64,000 nt of DNA, taken from the NCBI RefSeq assembly GCF_014204975.1, contig NZ_JACHMM010000001.1, forward strand, positions 744,001 to 808,000, read 5' to 3'. Both the position numbers and the translations under genes were made by a program. Source of the DNA: Jiangella mangrovi. Lineage in GTDB: Bacteria; Actinomycetota; Actinomycetes; Jiangellales; Jiangellaceae. The notes under the pieces are model-generated. The model had not been told where the DNA came from, ran no database searches, and was given only the letters and a program-made list of their open reading frames with translations. Below, piece by piece: positions 51,550-60,102 of this stretch. Numbering within the stretch: the stretch's first letter is position 1; each line of letters opens with the position of its first letter.

Positions 51550-53064
51550 ATGTCTCGCAGGTCCCGGGCGGCCGCCGTCGCCGCCGCGATCACGCTCGTC
51601 ACCGCCGTCACAGCCGCCGCCGCGGCGCCGGCGGTCAGCAAGGAGAAGTTCACCGTCGACGAGACGACGGTGGCGGAGGTCGAGGAGGCGCTGGCCGACG
51701 GCGATGTCTCCTGCCACGCGCTTGTCCGCGAGTACCTGCGCCGTATCGCGGCCTACGAGGACCGCGGGCCCGCTCTGAACACGCTGATCACCGTCGCGCC
51801 CGACGCGTTCCAGCAGGCGGTCGCGCTGGACCGGGCGTACGCCCGCAACCGCGGCCCGGTCGGCCCGCTGCACTGCATCCCCGTCGTGCTGAAGGACAAC
51901 GTCGACACCACCGACATGCCGACGACCGCGGGGTCGCGGACGTTGGAGGGATCGGTCCCGGCGGTCGACGCGACCATCACGGCGCGGCTGCGCGAGGCCG
52001 GCGCGATCATCCTCGCCAAGGGCAACATGGACGAGTGGGCACACGGCGGCGCCGGCGGCTACAGCTCCGTCAATGGGCAGACGAAGAACCCGTACAACCT
52101 GGGCTCGCCCAGCGGGTCCAGCGGCGGGCCGGCCGCGGCAGTGGCGGCGAACTTCGCGGTCCTCGGCCTCGGCACCGACACGCTCGGCTCGATCCGCGGC
52201 CCCGTCAGCACCAACGGCCTGGCTGGCGTGAAGCCGACGCTCGGGCTGGTGCCGGGGACCGGAGTGGTGCCGTTCGCGCTCACCTTCGACGTCGCCGGGC
52301 CGATGACGCGGACGGTCACCGACGCGGCGCGGATGCTCGACGTCATCGCCGGCTACGACCCGGCCGACCCGCGCACCGCCGCGAGCATCGGGCAGGTGCC
52401 CGACAGCTACACCGACGGGCTCACGACCGACGCGCTGGACGGGGCCCGGATCGGTGTGCTGCGCACGTACTTCAACGCCGACCTGGAGCCGGTCATCGAC
52501 GTCATGGGGGACCTGGGTGCTGAGGTGGTCGACGACCTGCGCGCGACGCCGCCGATGCAGAACCTCAACGGCCAGTACTACCAGCTGATCTCCGAGACCG
52601 AGTTCAAGACCCAGCTCGGCGAGTACCTGCAGGCCTACCGGCCGGACGCGGCTGTGCAGTCGCACGCGGACGTGCTGGCGGCCAGCTCGCAGCCCGGTTT
52701 CGGCATCGCCGACGCGGTCCTGGTGCGGCTGCAGCGCGAAGCGACCCGCGGCACCATGCTGGACCCCGACTACCTGGCCGCGGCCGCCTACGCCCCGGCG
52801 GCGATGCGCGCGGAGATCGACGCCATGCTGGAGGCGAACGACCTCGACGCGATCCTCATGAGCAGCGGCGGCTCGGCGCTGCAGAGCTTCAGCGGCTACC
52901 CCGGCGTCCTAGTCCCGGCCGGCGTCGACGAGGACGGCGACCCGTTCTCACTGCAGCTGCTCGGCCCGGCGTTCAGCGAGCCGGAGCTGCTCGGCTTCGC
53001 CTACGCCTACGAACAGGCCACCCACCACCGCCCGCTGCCGCCGTACGCGCCCCCGCTGCGCTGA
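51550..53064 (+). CDS. Secreted amidase-signature hydrolase
   Basis: A 504-residue protein with a signal peptide (about 1-31, basic then Ala/Val-rich). The amidase-signature triad is visible: Lys in PVVLKDNVDT, cis-Ser in GSPSGSSGGPAAAVAA and the nucleophilic Ser in GTDTLGSIRGP, where the usual GGSIR reads LGSIR. It would hydrolyse amides outside the cell. The ATG at 51550 is chosen because AGGAGG stands eight bases upstream; a longer frame from 51376 would run through the tRNA edge. Monocistronic, ended by the strong hairpin at 53076. Confidence 0.88.
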   Translation: MSRRSRAAAVAAAITLVTAVTAAAAAPAVSKEKFTVDETTVAEVEEALADGDVSCHALVREYLRRIAAYEDRGPALNTLITVAPDAFQQAVALDRAYARNRGPVGPLHCIPVVLKDNVDTTDMPTTAGSRTLEGSVPAVDATITARLREAGAIILAKGNMDEWAHGGAGGYSSVNGQTKNPYNLGSPSGSSGGPAAAVAANFAVLGLGTDTLGSIRGPVSTNGLAGVKPTLGLVPGTGVVPFALTFDVAGPMTRTVTDAARMLDVIAGYDPADPRTAASIGQVPDSYTDGLTTDALDGARIGVLRTYFNADLEPVIDVMGDLGAEVVDDLRATPPMQNLNGQYYQLISETEFKTQLGEYLQAYRPDAAVQSHADVLAASSQPGFGIADAVLVRLQREATRGTMLDPDYLAAAAYAPAAMRAEIDAMLEANDLDAILMSSGGSALQSFSGYPGVLVPAGVDEDGDPFSLQLLGPAFSEPELLGFAYAYEQATHHRPLPPYAPPLR

Positions 53065-53075
53065 CCCGGCCCTGA

Positions 53076-53112
53076 GTGAGGTGCTCCTCGCCCCGGGCGA
53101 GGAGCACCTCAC
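53076..53112. terminator. Long perfect hairpin between convergent genes
   Basis: A 15-bp perfect stem (arms 53076-53090 and 53098-53112, GTGAGGTGCTCCTCG and its complement) closed by CCCCGGG, which can add three more pairs. It starts 12 nt after the amidase stop and faces the convergent deformylase operon. No U tract, but the stability makes a bidirectional terminator likely. A second small dyad GATCCGG-CC-CCGGATC follows near 53127. Confidence 0.65.
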
Positions 53113-53315
53113 CCGCGTCGAGACCGGATCCGGCCCCGGATCAGCGCCGCATCCGGCGTTCCGGCGGGTGAGGTGCATCCGCCGCGAGTGCCGACCGCCG
53201 TCCCGCGACCGACCCGACCAGCCGTCCCCGCGGTCCCCGCCTGCGACGAAGCGAGCGCACGGACCGGCGGACCGAGCCGACGGGCCGAGCCGGCGGCCCG
53301 GCCGCGCGGCCGGGT

Positions 53316-53861
53316 CTACTGGTAGGTCTGCCGCGGAAAGATCGCGTGCGCGCCGGCGACGCGGTCGAGGAACAGGAAGCCGCCGCAGTGGTCGATCTCG
53401 TGCTGCAGCGCCCGCGCCTCGAACGCGTCGGTCTCGACGACGAGTTCCTCACCGCTGCCGGGGAGCAGGCCGCGCACCGTCAGCCGGGTCGCGCGCTTGA
53501 CGTCGCCGGTGAGGTCGGGGACGGACATGCAGCCCTCGCGGCCCTTCTCCTTGCGCGTCGCCTCGACGACCTCGGCGTTGCAGAGCACGAACGTGCCGTG
53601 CGACGTGCGGGTCTTGGGGTGGGAGCTCACGTCGACGGCGAAGAGGTGCGCCGCGACGCCGACCTGGCAGGCCGCCAGCCCGACGCAGCCGGGCGAGACC
53701 CGCATGGTGGCGACCAGGTCGGCGGCCAACTGCACCACCTCAGGCGAAGCGGGGTCCACCAGCGGCGACGGCGTGGACAAGACGGCAGAGGGGGCGCGGA
53801 CGACGGTCAGGACGTGGCCTGGCACCCCGAGGTCGGCCTCGGTCCAGTCGGCGATGCTCAC
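53316..53861 (-). CDS. def: Peptide deformylase
   Basis: A 181-residue deformylase with all three motifs: CVGLAACQVG (motif 1), EGCMSVP (motif 2, metal Cys) and QHEIDHCGG (motif 3, HExxH). It removes the formyl group from nascent proteins using Fe2+ or another metal. The GTG at 53861 overlaps the stop of the ACT-domain gene (GTGA), so it is translated as part of the CFA synthase-ACT unit, an unusual partner set; most def genes sit with fmt or in translation clusters. Confidence 0.9.
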   Translation of the reverse strand: MSIADWTEADLGVPGHVLTVVRAPSAVLSTPSPLVDPASPEVVQLAADLVATMRVSPGCVGLAACQVGVAAHLFAVDVSSHPKTRTSHGTFVLCNAEVVEATRKEKGREGCMSVPDLTGDVKRATRLTVRGLLPGSGEELVVETDAFEARALQHEIDHCGGFLFLDRVAGAHAIFPRQTYQ

Positions 53862-54388
53862 AGGACGTCGGTCTCCTGCGGCCGCAGGGTGACCCCCACG
53901 CCCAGCTCCTCGCCCGCCGCGCGCAGCCGGACGGCGACATCGTCGGCATCGGCGTCCGCGGGCAGGTCGACCTCGGCGATGGCGACATAGAGGTCGCCGG
54001 TCAGCCGGGTCGTGAGGTCGGTGATGTTCCCGCCGGCCGCGGCCAGCACGCCGGTGACGGCGGACACGATGCCGGGCCGGTCGCCCCCGTGCACCGTCAG
54101 CACATAGGGCCGCAGCGAACCATGACCCGAGCCGTCCTCCTCGGGCACGGCGCGGGCGGACACCTGGAGCCGTCCGTCGGCGGCCAGGGGCGCGAGCGCA
54201 CCCTCGACCTCCGACGGCGACCGGTCGCCGGAGCAGATCAGCATCATGGCGAAGTGCCCGCGCAGCAGGGTCATGGTGGAGTCTTCGAGGTTGAGGCCGA
54301 GCGCGGCGAGTCCGGCGGTGGCGTCGGCGATGATGCCGGGGCGGTCGTGCCCGATGACGGTGACGGCGATGAGGCTCACAGGCTCCAT
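53858..54388 (-). CDS. Tandem ACT-domain protein (GcvR-like)
   Basis: A 176-residue protein made of two ACT domains (about 5-85 and 95-170), each opening with the amino-acid-binding pattern HDRPGIIADATAGLAALG or GDRPGIVSAVTGVLAAAGGNITDL. It has no catalytic domain, like GcvR and related regulatory ACT proteins. ATG at 54388 or a GTG at 54379 that overlaps the CFA synthase stop (GTGA) are both possible starts. Probably senses an amino acid; the target is unknown. Confidence 0.85.
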   Translation of the reverse strand: MEPVSLIAVTVIGHDRPGIIADATAGLAALGLNLEDSTMTLLRGHFAMMLICSGDRSPSEVEGALAPLAADGRLQVSARAVPEEDGSGHGSLRPYVLTVHGGDRPGIVSAVTGVLAAAGGNITDLTTRLTGDLYVAIAEVDLPADADADDVAVRLRAAGEELGVGVTLRPQETDVL

Positions 54389-55689
54389 CCAACCGGACGC
54401 GCCAGGGGCAGGTCACTCCGGCCGTCGCCATACGGGCGAACGGCCAGCACCTGGTCCACCCCGATGCGCGCGGCGTCGAACGACACCGCCGACGCGGCCA
54501 TGTAGAGCCGCCACACCCGCGCCCGGCCCTCGCCGGCCAGCTCGATCGCCCGGTGCCAGCCGCGCTCGAGGTTGCGTACCCAGGCGCGCAGCGTGCGGGC
54601 GTAGTGCTCGCGCAGCGCTTGCACGTCGCGGACCTCGAACCCGCCCGCCTCGAGCCGCTCCAGGACGTCGCCCACGGGGATCAGCTCGCCGTCGGGGAAG
54701 ACGTAGGCGTCGATGAAGGTGCGCCGAGGCCGGGCCAGCCCACCGGCGCGCGGCCGCCCGGACCGCACGATCTGGTGGTTGAGCAGCCGGCCGCCCGGCC
54801 GCAGCAGGCTGTACAGCAGCGCCGCGTACTCGGGCCACAGGGCGGCGCCGAGGTGCTCGGCCATACCCACGCTGGCGACGGCGTCGTACGGCCCGTCGGT
54901 GACGTCGCGCCAGTCCTGCACGCGGATCTCGACCGCGTCGGAGAGGCCGGCGTCGGCGACCCGCTGCTTGGCGTACTCGGCCTGCGGCACCGACAGTGTC
55001 ACGCCGACCGCCTCGACGCCGTAGTTCTGGGCGGCGTGCAGGACCAGCGAGCCCCAGCCGGAGCCGACGTCGAGCAGGCGCATGCCCGGCTGGAGGCCCA
55101 GCTTGTGGCAGATCAGCTCGTTCTTCGCCCGCTGCGCATCTTCGAGAGTGACGGCGTCAGCTGCGGTCTCGTCGTCGGCCCCCGCCCAGTAGGCGCAGGA
55201 GTAGACCATGGACGGGCCGAGCACGAGCTCGTAGAACTCGTTGCCGACGTCGTAGTGGTGGCTGATGGCGGCCTGGTCGCGGCCGCGCGAGTGACGGTCG
55301 CCGGCCAGCACGACCTCTTCGGGCGGCGGCTTGAGCGGCGGGCCGAGCGCCCCCAGCACGACGGCGAGGCGGATCACCTCGGCGCGGTCGGCGGAGGTGA
55401 ACCGGCCGCGGTCGCCGAGGTCGCGCAGGGTGCCGTCCAGGCGGATCAGCGCCTCGTCGAGGTCACCCTCGACGTCGACCTCGCCGGCGACCCATGCCCG
55501 CGCGAGCCCGATCTCGTCGGGCTGCCACAGCAGCCGGCGCAGCGCGCGACGTGACCGGATGACCAGGACCGGACCGCCCTCGGGTCCGGCCTGAGCCCCG
55601 TCCCAGGTGCGTATGGCCAGCGGCAATGACCGTCCCAGCAGCCGCTCGACCAGGCCGGCGATGCGTCCGGCCGCTCCCCCAGTGGACAT
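54376..55689 (-). CDS. Cyclopropane-fatty-acyl-phospholipid synthase family methyltransferase
   Basis: A 437-residue CFA-synthase-type enzyme. The N-terminal lipid-binding region (about 1-130) precedes SHHYDVGNEFYELVLGPSMVYSCAYW, the SAM motif LLDVGSGWGSLVLHAAQNYGVEAVGVTLS, and SVGMAEHLGAALWPEY. It transfers a methyl group from SAM to a phospholipid acyl double bond, giving cyclopropane or methyl-branched chains. GGGAGG lies five bases before the ATG at 55689; an in-frame ATG at 55716 lacks such a site. First gene of the CFA-ACT-def unit. Confidence 0.9.
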   Translation of the reverse strand: MSTGGAAGRIAGLVERLLGRSLPLAIRTWDGAQAGPEGGPVLVIRSRRALRRLLWQPDEIGLARAWVAGEVDVEGDLDEALIRLDGTLRDLGDRGRFTSADRAEVIRLAVVLGALGPPLKPPPEEVVLAGDRHSRGRDQAAISHHYDVGNEFYELVLGPSMVYSCAYWAGADDETAADAVTLEDAQRAKNELICHKLGLQPGMRLLDVGSGWGSLVLHAAQNYGVEAVGVTLSVPQAEYAKQRVADAGLSDAVEIRVQDWRDVTDGPYDAVASVGMAEHLGAALWPEYAALLYSLLRPGGRLLNHQIVRSGRPRAGGLARPRRTFIDAYVFPDGELIPVGDVLERLEAGGFEVRDVQALREHYARTLRAWVRNLERGWHRAIELAGEGRARVWRLYMAASAVSFDAARIGVDQVLAVRPYGDGRSDLPLARPVGWSL

Positions 55690-55812
55690 GGCGACCTCCC
55701 GTTCCCCGTCTGCCACGCTAGCGAGACGGCCGGGCGGCTGCCATGTCTTCGAAGGTCCACGGCGGGCGGCGCCGGATCGACCCGGCGCCGTGCCGTGCTC
55801 CCGCGCGGTAGC

Positions 55813-57234
55813 TCAGCCGCGCGGGAGCCGGCCACCCGCCGTGGCGGCGTGCTCCTCCGGGCGGTCGCCCGCCGATCCCGGGGCCGGCGTCTCGGCCGGC
55901 CGGAGCGGGATCGGCTGCGCTGCCCGGCGGAAGTCCTCGCGTGGCATCCGCATGCGGCCGAGCGTGACGACCTCGCGCTTGAACAGCAGCGCGAGCGTCC
56001 AGTCGACCACGACGCGGAACTTGCGGTTGAACGTCGGCATCTTGCTCATGTGGTAGGTGCGGTGCATGAACCAGGCCGCGAAGCCGCGGACCTTGATGCC
56101 GTAGGTGTGCGCCACGCCCTTGTAGAGGCCGAGGCTGGCGACGGAGCCGATGTACTTGTGCTTGTACGGCTTCGGCAGCCCGCCCTCGAGGTCGGCGATG
56201 ATGTTCTTCGACAGCAGCTTCGCCTGCCGCACCGCGTGCTGGGCGTTCGGCGCCGTGTAGACGCCGGGCTCTCCGGCGGTGAGATCGGGGATGGCCGCGT
56301 TGTCGCCGGCCGCCCACGCGTCGTCGACGCCGTCGATGCGCATCTCCGGCAGGCAGCGCACCCGGCCCTTCTCGTCGAGCGGCAGGTCGCTGTTGGCCAG
56401 GACGGGGTTCGCCTTGACGCCCGCGGTCCAGACGATGGTGTCGGAGTCGAACGGCTTGCCCTTGGACAGCACGACGTGGCCGTCGACGCAGGACTTCAGG
56501 AGGGTCTCGAGGCGGATCTCGATGTCGCGCTTGCTCAGCTCGACGACGGTGTACTCGCCCATCTCGGGGCCGACCTCGGGCAGGATGCGCCCGGCCGCCT
56601 CGACGAGGACCCAGCGCATGTCGCGCGGCTGCAGCTGCGGGTAGTAGCGCAGCGCGTAGCGGGCCATGTCCTCGAGCTCGCCGAGCGCCTCGACGCCGGC
56701 GAACCCGCCGCCGACGAAGACGAACGTGAGCGCGCGCTTGCGCACCTCGGGGTCGGTGGTGGACGCCGCGACGTCGAGCCGGTCCAGCACGTGGTTGCGA
56801 AGCGCGATGGCCTCTTCGATCTGCTTGAAGCCGATGCCGACCTCGGCCAGGCCCGGGATGGGCAGCGTCCGCGAGATGGAACCCAGGGCGACGACGATGA
56901 TGTCGTAGCCGAGCTCGTACTCGTCGCCGATCTCCGGTTTGACGGTGACGGACTTGTTCGCGTGGCTGATGGAGGTGACCTCGCCGGTGATGACGTTGCA
57001 GCGCTTCAGCACCCGCCGGAGGGGCACGACGACGTGCCTCGGCTCCAGCGCGCCGGCTGCCGCTTCGGGCAGGAACGGCTGGTAGGTCATGTAGGAACGT
57101 GGATCGATCACCGTGATGCGGGCCTGGCTCCGCTTGAGCGAGCGCTGCAACCCGAGCGCGGTGTACATGCCGACGTAACCTCCGCCGACAATGAGGATGT
57201 GCGGGGTTCCGGTGCGTCCAGCTCTCCCGTTCAT
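55813..57234 (-). CDS. ndh: Type II NADH dehydrogenase
   Basis: A 473-residue NAD(P)H:quinone oxidoreductase without proton pumping. FAD motif ILIVGGGYVGMYTALGL at the N-terminus, the quinone/flavin region YMTYQPFLPEAAAGALEPRHV, NADH motif FVFVGGGFAGVEALGE and WAAGDNAAIPD near the C-terminus. The C-terminal amphipathic and hydrophobic segments (KYIGSVASLGLYKG..., VVVDWTLALLF) attach it to the membrane. It feeds electrons from NADH to menaquinone. A perfect Crp-type box lies 17 nt before the ATG. Confidence 0.92.
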   Translation of the reverse strand: MNGRAGRTGTPHILIVGGGYVGMYTALGLQRSLKRSQARITVIDPRSYMTYQPFLPEAAAGALEPRHVVVPLRRVLKRCNVITGEVTSISHANKSVTVKPEIGDEYELGYDIIVVALGSISRTLPIPGLAEVGIGFKQIEEAIALRNHVLDRLDVAASTTDPEVRKRALTFVFVGGGFAGVEALGELEDMARYALRYYPQLQPRDMRWVLVEAAGRILPEVGPEMGEYTVVELSKRDIEIRLETLLKSCVDGHVVLSKGKPFDSDTIVWTAGVKANPVLANSDLPLDEKGRVRCLPEMRIDGVDDAWAAGDNAAIPDLTAGEPGVYTAPNAQHAVRQAKLLSKNIIADLEGGLPKPYKHKYIGSVASLGLYKGVAHTYGIKVRGFAAWFMHRTYHMSKMPTFNRKFRVVVDWTLALLFKREVVTLGRMRMPREDFRRAAQPIPLRPAETPAPGSAGDRPEEHAATAGGRLPRG

Positions 57235-57250
57235 GTCTCCAGCCTATGCG

Positions 57251-57270
57251 CTTGTGAACGCATTCACAAG
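57251..57270. promoter_or_regulatory. Perfect Crp/GlxR-type box upstream of ndh
   Basis: CTTGTGAA-CGCA-TTCACAAG is a perfect 20-bp palindrome and contains TGTGA-N6-TCACA, the Crp/GlxR consensus. It lies between ndh (ATG at 57234) and the ArsR-like remnant. In actinobacteria Crp/GlxR commonly controls respiratory genes. An ArsR-type regulator could also use such a dyad, so the binding protein is inferred. Confidence 0.65.
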
Positions 57271-57273
57271 CCC

Positions 57274-57540
57274 TTTCACGGTGCGCTCGACCACACTCAC
57301 GCTTCGGCCGTCGCGTGGACCGCGGCCGAGCTGGCGCGCACCGCCGGTGTCGCGCCGTCGACCGCCACCGAGCACCTGAACCTGCTGGTCTCTGGCGGAC
57401 TGCTAGCCGAGGAGCGCCTGGGCCGGCACCGCTACCTGCGCCTCGCCGACGACGCCGCCGAGCTGATCGAGCGGCTGACCGCGGCCGCCCTCATGGCGGA
57501 GGCGGCGCTGGCCCGCGAGCTGGGCGTCGACCTGCCCTGA
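57274..57540 (+). pseudogene. ArsR-like winged-helix remnant
   Basis: The frame ending at 57540 encodes WTAAELARTAGVAPSTATEHLNLLVSGGLLAEERLGRHRYLRL, a clear ArsR-type helix-turn-helix and wing. It has no usable start codon within a plausible distance. The expected N-terminal helix appears in another frame as LVNAFTSPFTVRSTTL around 57252-57300, which suggests a frameshift. It is divergent from ndh and ends where the UDG gene begins to converge. Either a decayed gene or a sequencing frameshift. Confidence 0.5.
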
Positions 57541-58389
57541 TCAGGTGGCCGCCGCCCGCCGGAACACGTCGTCGAGCATGCCGACGGTGAGCCTGCCGGT
57601 GAAGGTGTTCTGCTGGCTCGGGTGGTAGCTCCCGATCAGCCGCACCGCTGACGCCGTCGTCGATGAGTCGCCCGACGGCGTGAGCGTCACCTCCGCGCCG
57701 TGCCCGAACACGGGCCGCGGCCGGGGTACCGCCAGCCCGGCCCGGCCGAGCGTACGCAGCGCGGCGGCCCACGCGAACGACCCGAGCGCGACCGCGGCGC
57801 GCACCGTCGGCAGCACCAGCTCCACCTCGCGGTCCAGCCAGGGCGAGCAGGCGTCGCGCTCCTGCGGGGTCGGCTTGTTGTCCGGCGGCGCGCACCGGAC
57901 GGCGGCGATGATGCGGGCGCCGGTCAGCTCCAGGCCGTCGCCGGCGTGCGTCGCGGTCGGCTGGTTCGCCAGGCCGGCGCGGTGCAGGGCGGCGTAGAGC
58001 CAGTCGCCGCTGCGGTCGCCGGTGAAGACGCGGCCGGTGCGGTTGCCGCCGTTCGCCGCCGGCGCCAGCCCGAACACCAGGACGCGCGGGCGCGGGTCGC
58101 CCCAGCCGACCGTCGGGCGGCCCCAGTAGGGCTGGTCGGCGAAGGACTTGCGCTTCTCGCGGGCGACGTCCTCGCGCCAGGTGACGAGCCGCTGGCAGGC
58201 GCGGCAGACCGACGAGCGCGCCTCGATCTGCGCGAGCGTCGCGCCGCCCGCGAGCCGGACCACGTCGTCCGGCGACGCCGCCACCGGGGTCGCGGCGTCG
58301 GCCGGGTCGCCGGGCCAGCCGGTCCCCGGCGCAACGGGGCTGGGGAACGGCTGGCCGGTGAGCGGATGGGGCAGGAGCACGCCCCACAT
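57541..58389 (-). CDS. Uracil-DNA glycosylase, family 5 (UdgB-like)
   Basis: A 282-residue Fe-S glycosylase. The four cluster Cys lie in SVCRACQ and in [18 protein letters not shown]. Motif A is [19 protein letters not shown] and motif [14 protein letters not shown]. In motif A the residue that activates water in other UDG families is Ala, as usual for family 5. It removes uracil and related lesions from DNA. The ATG at 58389 is the first start after the stop of the upstream gene; an upstream extension lies within that gene and is rejected. Confidence 0.88.
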   Translation of the reverse strand: MWGVLLPHPLTGQPFPSPVAPGTGWPGDPADAATPVAASPDDVVRLAGGATLAQIEARSSVCRACQRLVTWREDVAREKRKSFADQPYWGRPTVGWGDPRPRVLVFGLAPAANGGNRTGRVFTGDRSGDWLYAALHRAGLANQPTATHAGDGLELTGARIIAAVRCAPPDNKPTPQERDACSPWLDREVELVLPTVRAAVALGSFAWAAALRTLGRAGLAVPRPRPVFGHGAEVTLTPSGDSSTTASAVRLIGSYHPSQQNTFTGRLTVGMLDDVFRRAAAT

Positions 58390-58394
58390 TGTGC

Positions 58395-59528
58395 CTAGCG
58401 CGTGATGACGCCGGTCAGGCGGTCGTAGCGGATCACCGTCGACACGCTCTCGCGCGGGTCGGCCAGGCCGGTCACCTCGAACGCGGTGACGCCGTGGCGC
58501 ACCCGGTCGACCGTGGCGATGCGCAGCCACGGCTGCTGGTCGCGCAGGACCGTGACCTCCTCGACCAGCGTGCCGTCGCGGCCGGCGGCGATGGCGAACG
58601 TCGGGCCCTCGGGCGCGGCGATGTCGATGCCGCCGTCCTCGCGCAGCGTCATCGTGCAGGTGAGGTTGCCGCGGCCGCCGTTGGCCGTCCCGATGAAGTC
58701 ATATAGCGGGGCCGGGTCGCCGGGGTAGTACCGCAGCCGGCCCAGACCGGTCACGTCCATGCCGTTGTAGAAGTTCCTGCCCTCGCGGTCCAACCAGAGG
58801 TGCGGGTTGTGCGTCTTGGCGTTGAAGTCGCGGCCGGAGTTGTACGAGATGTGCCAGTGCGGCGGGTTGTCGGCGTGCAGCGTGTTGTTGGTCTCGAAGC
58901 CCATCAGCACCCAGCGGTGGCCCTTCGCGGCCGCCGTCGCGACCAGGCCCGACGCATGGCAGATGTAGTTCGCGGCGACCAGCTGGTGCACGACGGAGCG
59001 GACCTCGCCGGCCGGCCACGGCACCGTCGTCCACGGGCCGGCGACGCGGTCGGCGTCGTTGTGCTCGATGCGCCAGTTCATGCCGGGCACGTTCTCGGGG
59101 AAGCTCCACACCTGCAGCGTCGGCTGGTTGGCGTCGGCCGACGTCTGGGTGACGGGCAGCGTGAACGTGAAGCGGTCGCCGTCGGAGGGGTCGGGGCGCA
59201 GCGCCAGGCGGGTGTCCTGGTGGACGACGGTCTCGACGGCGACGTCCGGCCAGCGCACGGCGATCTCGATGCCGGGGCTGCGCGGTCCGACGACGAACGT
59301 GTAGTACTCGGCCCGGCTGGCCACGGAGTAGCGGGTGCCGGCCAGGATGCTGTAGCCCGCCGGCAGCGTGATCTCGGGGACGCTCGGGGTGTCGGGCCGG
59401 GTGCGGACGACGCGGAACGCGGCGTACGCGGTGGGCTCGGCGGACGTGGCGGCCGACGGCAGCGTCAGCGCCAGACCCGCTGCGGAGGCACCCGCGATGA
59501 GGGTGCGTCGGGTCAATGGTCCGGGCAT
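58395..59528 (-). CDS. Tat-exported protein of unknown function
   Basis: A 377-residue protein. The N-terminus [16 protein letters not shown] with following AATSA is a twin-arginine signal, cleavage near residue 30. The mature part is rich in beta strands and aromatic residues, with blocks [24 protein letters not shown] and PPLYD-like loops ([10 protein letters not shown]). No known family was recognised. AAAGG before the ATG at 59528 supports this start. It ends 6 nt from the UDG gene start, so the two are probably co-transcribed. Possibly a secreted binding protein or hydrolase. Confidence 0.75.
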   Translation of the reverse strand: MPGPLTRRTLIAGASAAGLALTLPSAATSAEPTAYAAFRVVRTRPDTPSVPEITLPAGYSILAGTRYSVASRAEYYTFVVGPRSPGIEIAVRWPDVAVETVVHQDTRLALRPDPSDGDRFTFTLPVTQTSADANQPTLQVWSFPENVPGMNWRIEHNDADRVAGPWTTVPWPAGEVRSVVHQLVAANYICHASGLVATAAAKGHRWVLMGFETNNTLHADNPPHWHISYNSGRDFNAKTHNPHLWLDREGRNFYNGMDVTGLGRLRYYPGDPAPLYDFIGTANGGRGNLTCTMTLREDGGIDIAAPEGPTFAIAAGRDGTLVEEVTVLRDQQPWLRIATVDRVRHGVTAFEVTGLADPRESVSTVIRYDRLTGVITR

Positions 59529-59664
59529 GTGATGGCCTTTCTCTCGTGGAGTCGACCCCCGTGTCACGTCCGAATGATCACGGTATGGCATGAACCGACA
59601 CGCAGAGTCGAGCTGAACGGAGGTTGAAGACTGCCCCGGCCGATCGTTCGCTACCGTTCCACGT

Positions 59665-60102
59665 ATGACCGGCGCGCAGCACCATCTGACCGGCACCCTG
59701 CACGTCGCCCTGCCGCCGGCCGAGGCGTTCGTCCTCTTCACGCCGCGCGGTGAGATCGCGTGGGCGCCCGGGTGGGAGCCGCGGTTCGCTCTGCCCACCG
59801 ATGACGACACCGCGCCCGGGACGGCGTTCGAGACCGGCGCCCACGGCGAGCACACGATCTGGGTGGTCCTGCAGCGCGACCCCGGCCGGAGCATCTCCTA
59901 CGCGCGGGTGACGCCGGGTTCGCGGGCCGGGGTCGTCCGGGTGTCACTGCGGCCCGGCGGGGACGGCGGCAGTGACGTGACCGTCACCTACGAGCTGACC
60001 GCACTCACCCCGGAGGCGGCGGCAGAGCTGGACCGGTTCGCCGACGGTTACGCGGCCTACCTGCGAGAGTGGGAGCAGCTGATCGGGGCGCTCAGCCGCT
60101 GA
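59665..60102 (+). CDS. SRPBCC-superfamily protein
   Basis: A 145-residue START/Bet v1-like protein (HLTGTLHVALPPAEAFVLFTPRGEIAWAPGWEP, and the C-terminal YAAYLREWEQLIGAL helix). Such proteins bind hydrophobic ligands or act as polyketide-cyclase-like folds. No partner is visible. Its last 11 nt overlap the convergent ppx gene. Confidence 0.75.
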   Translation: MTGAQHHLTGTLHVALPPAEAFVLFTPRGEIAWAPGWEPRFALPTDDDTAPGTAFETGAHGEHTIWVVLQRDPGRSISYARVTPGSRAGVVRVSLRPGGDGGSDVTVTYELTALTPEAAAELDRFADGYAAYLREWEQLIGALSR

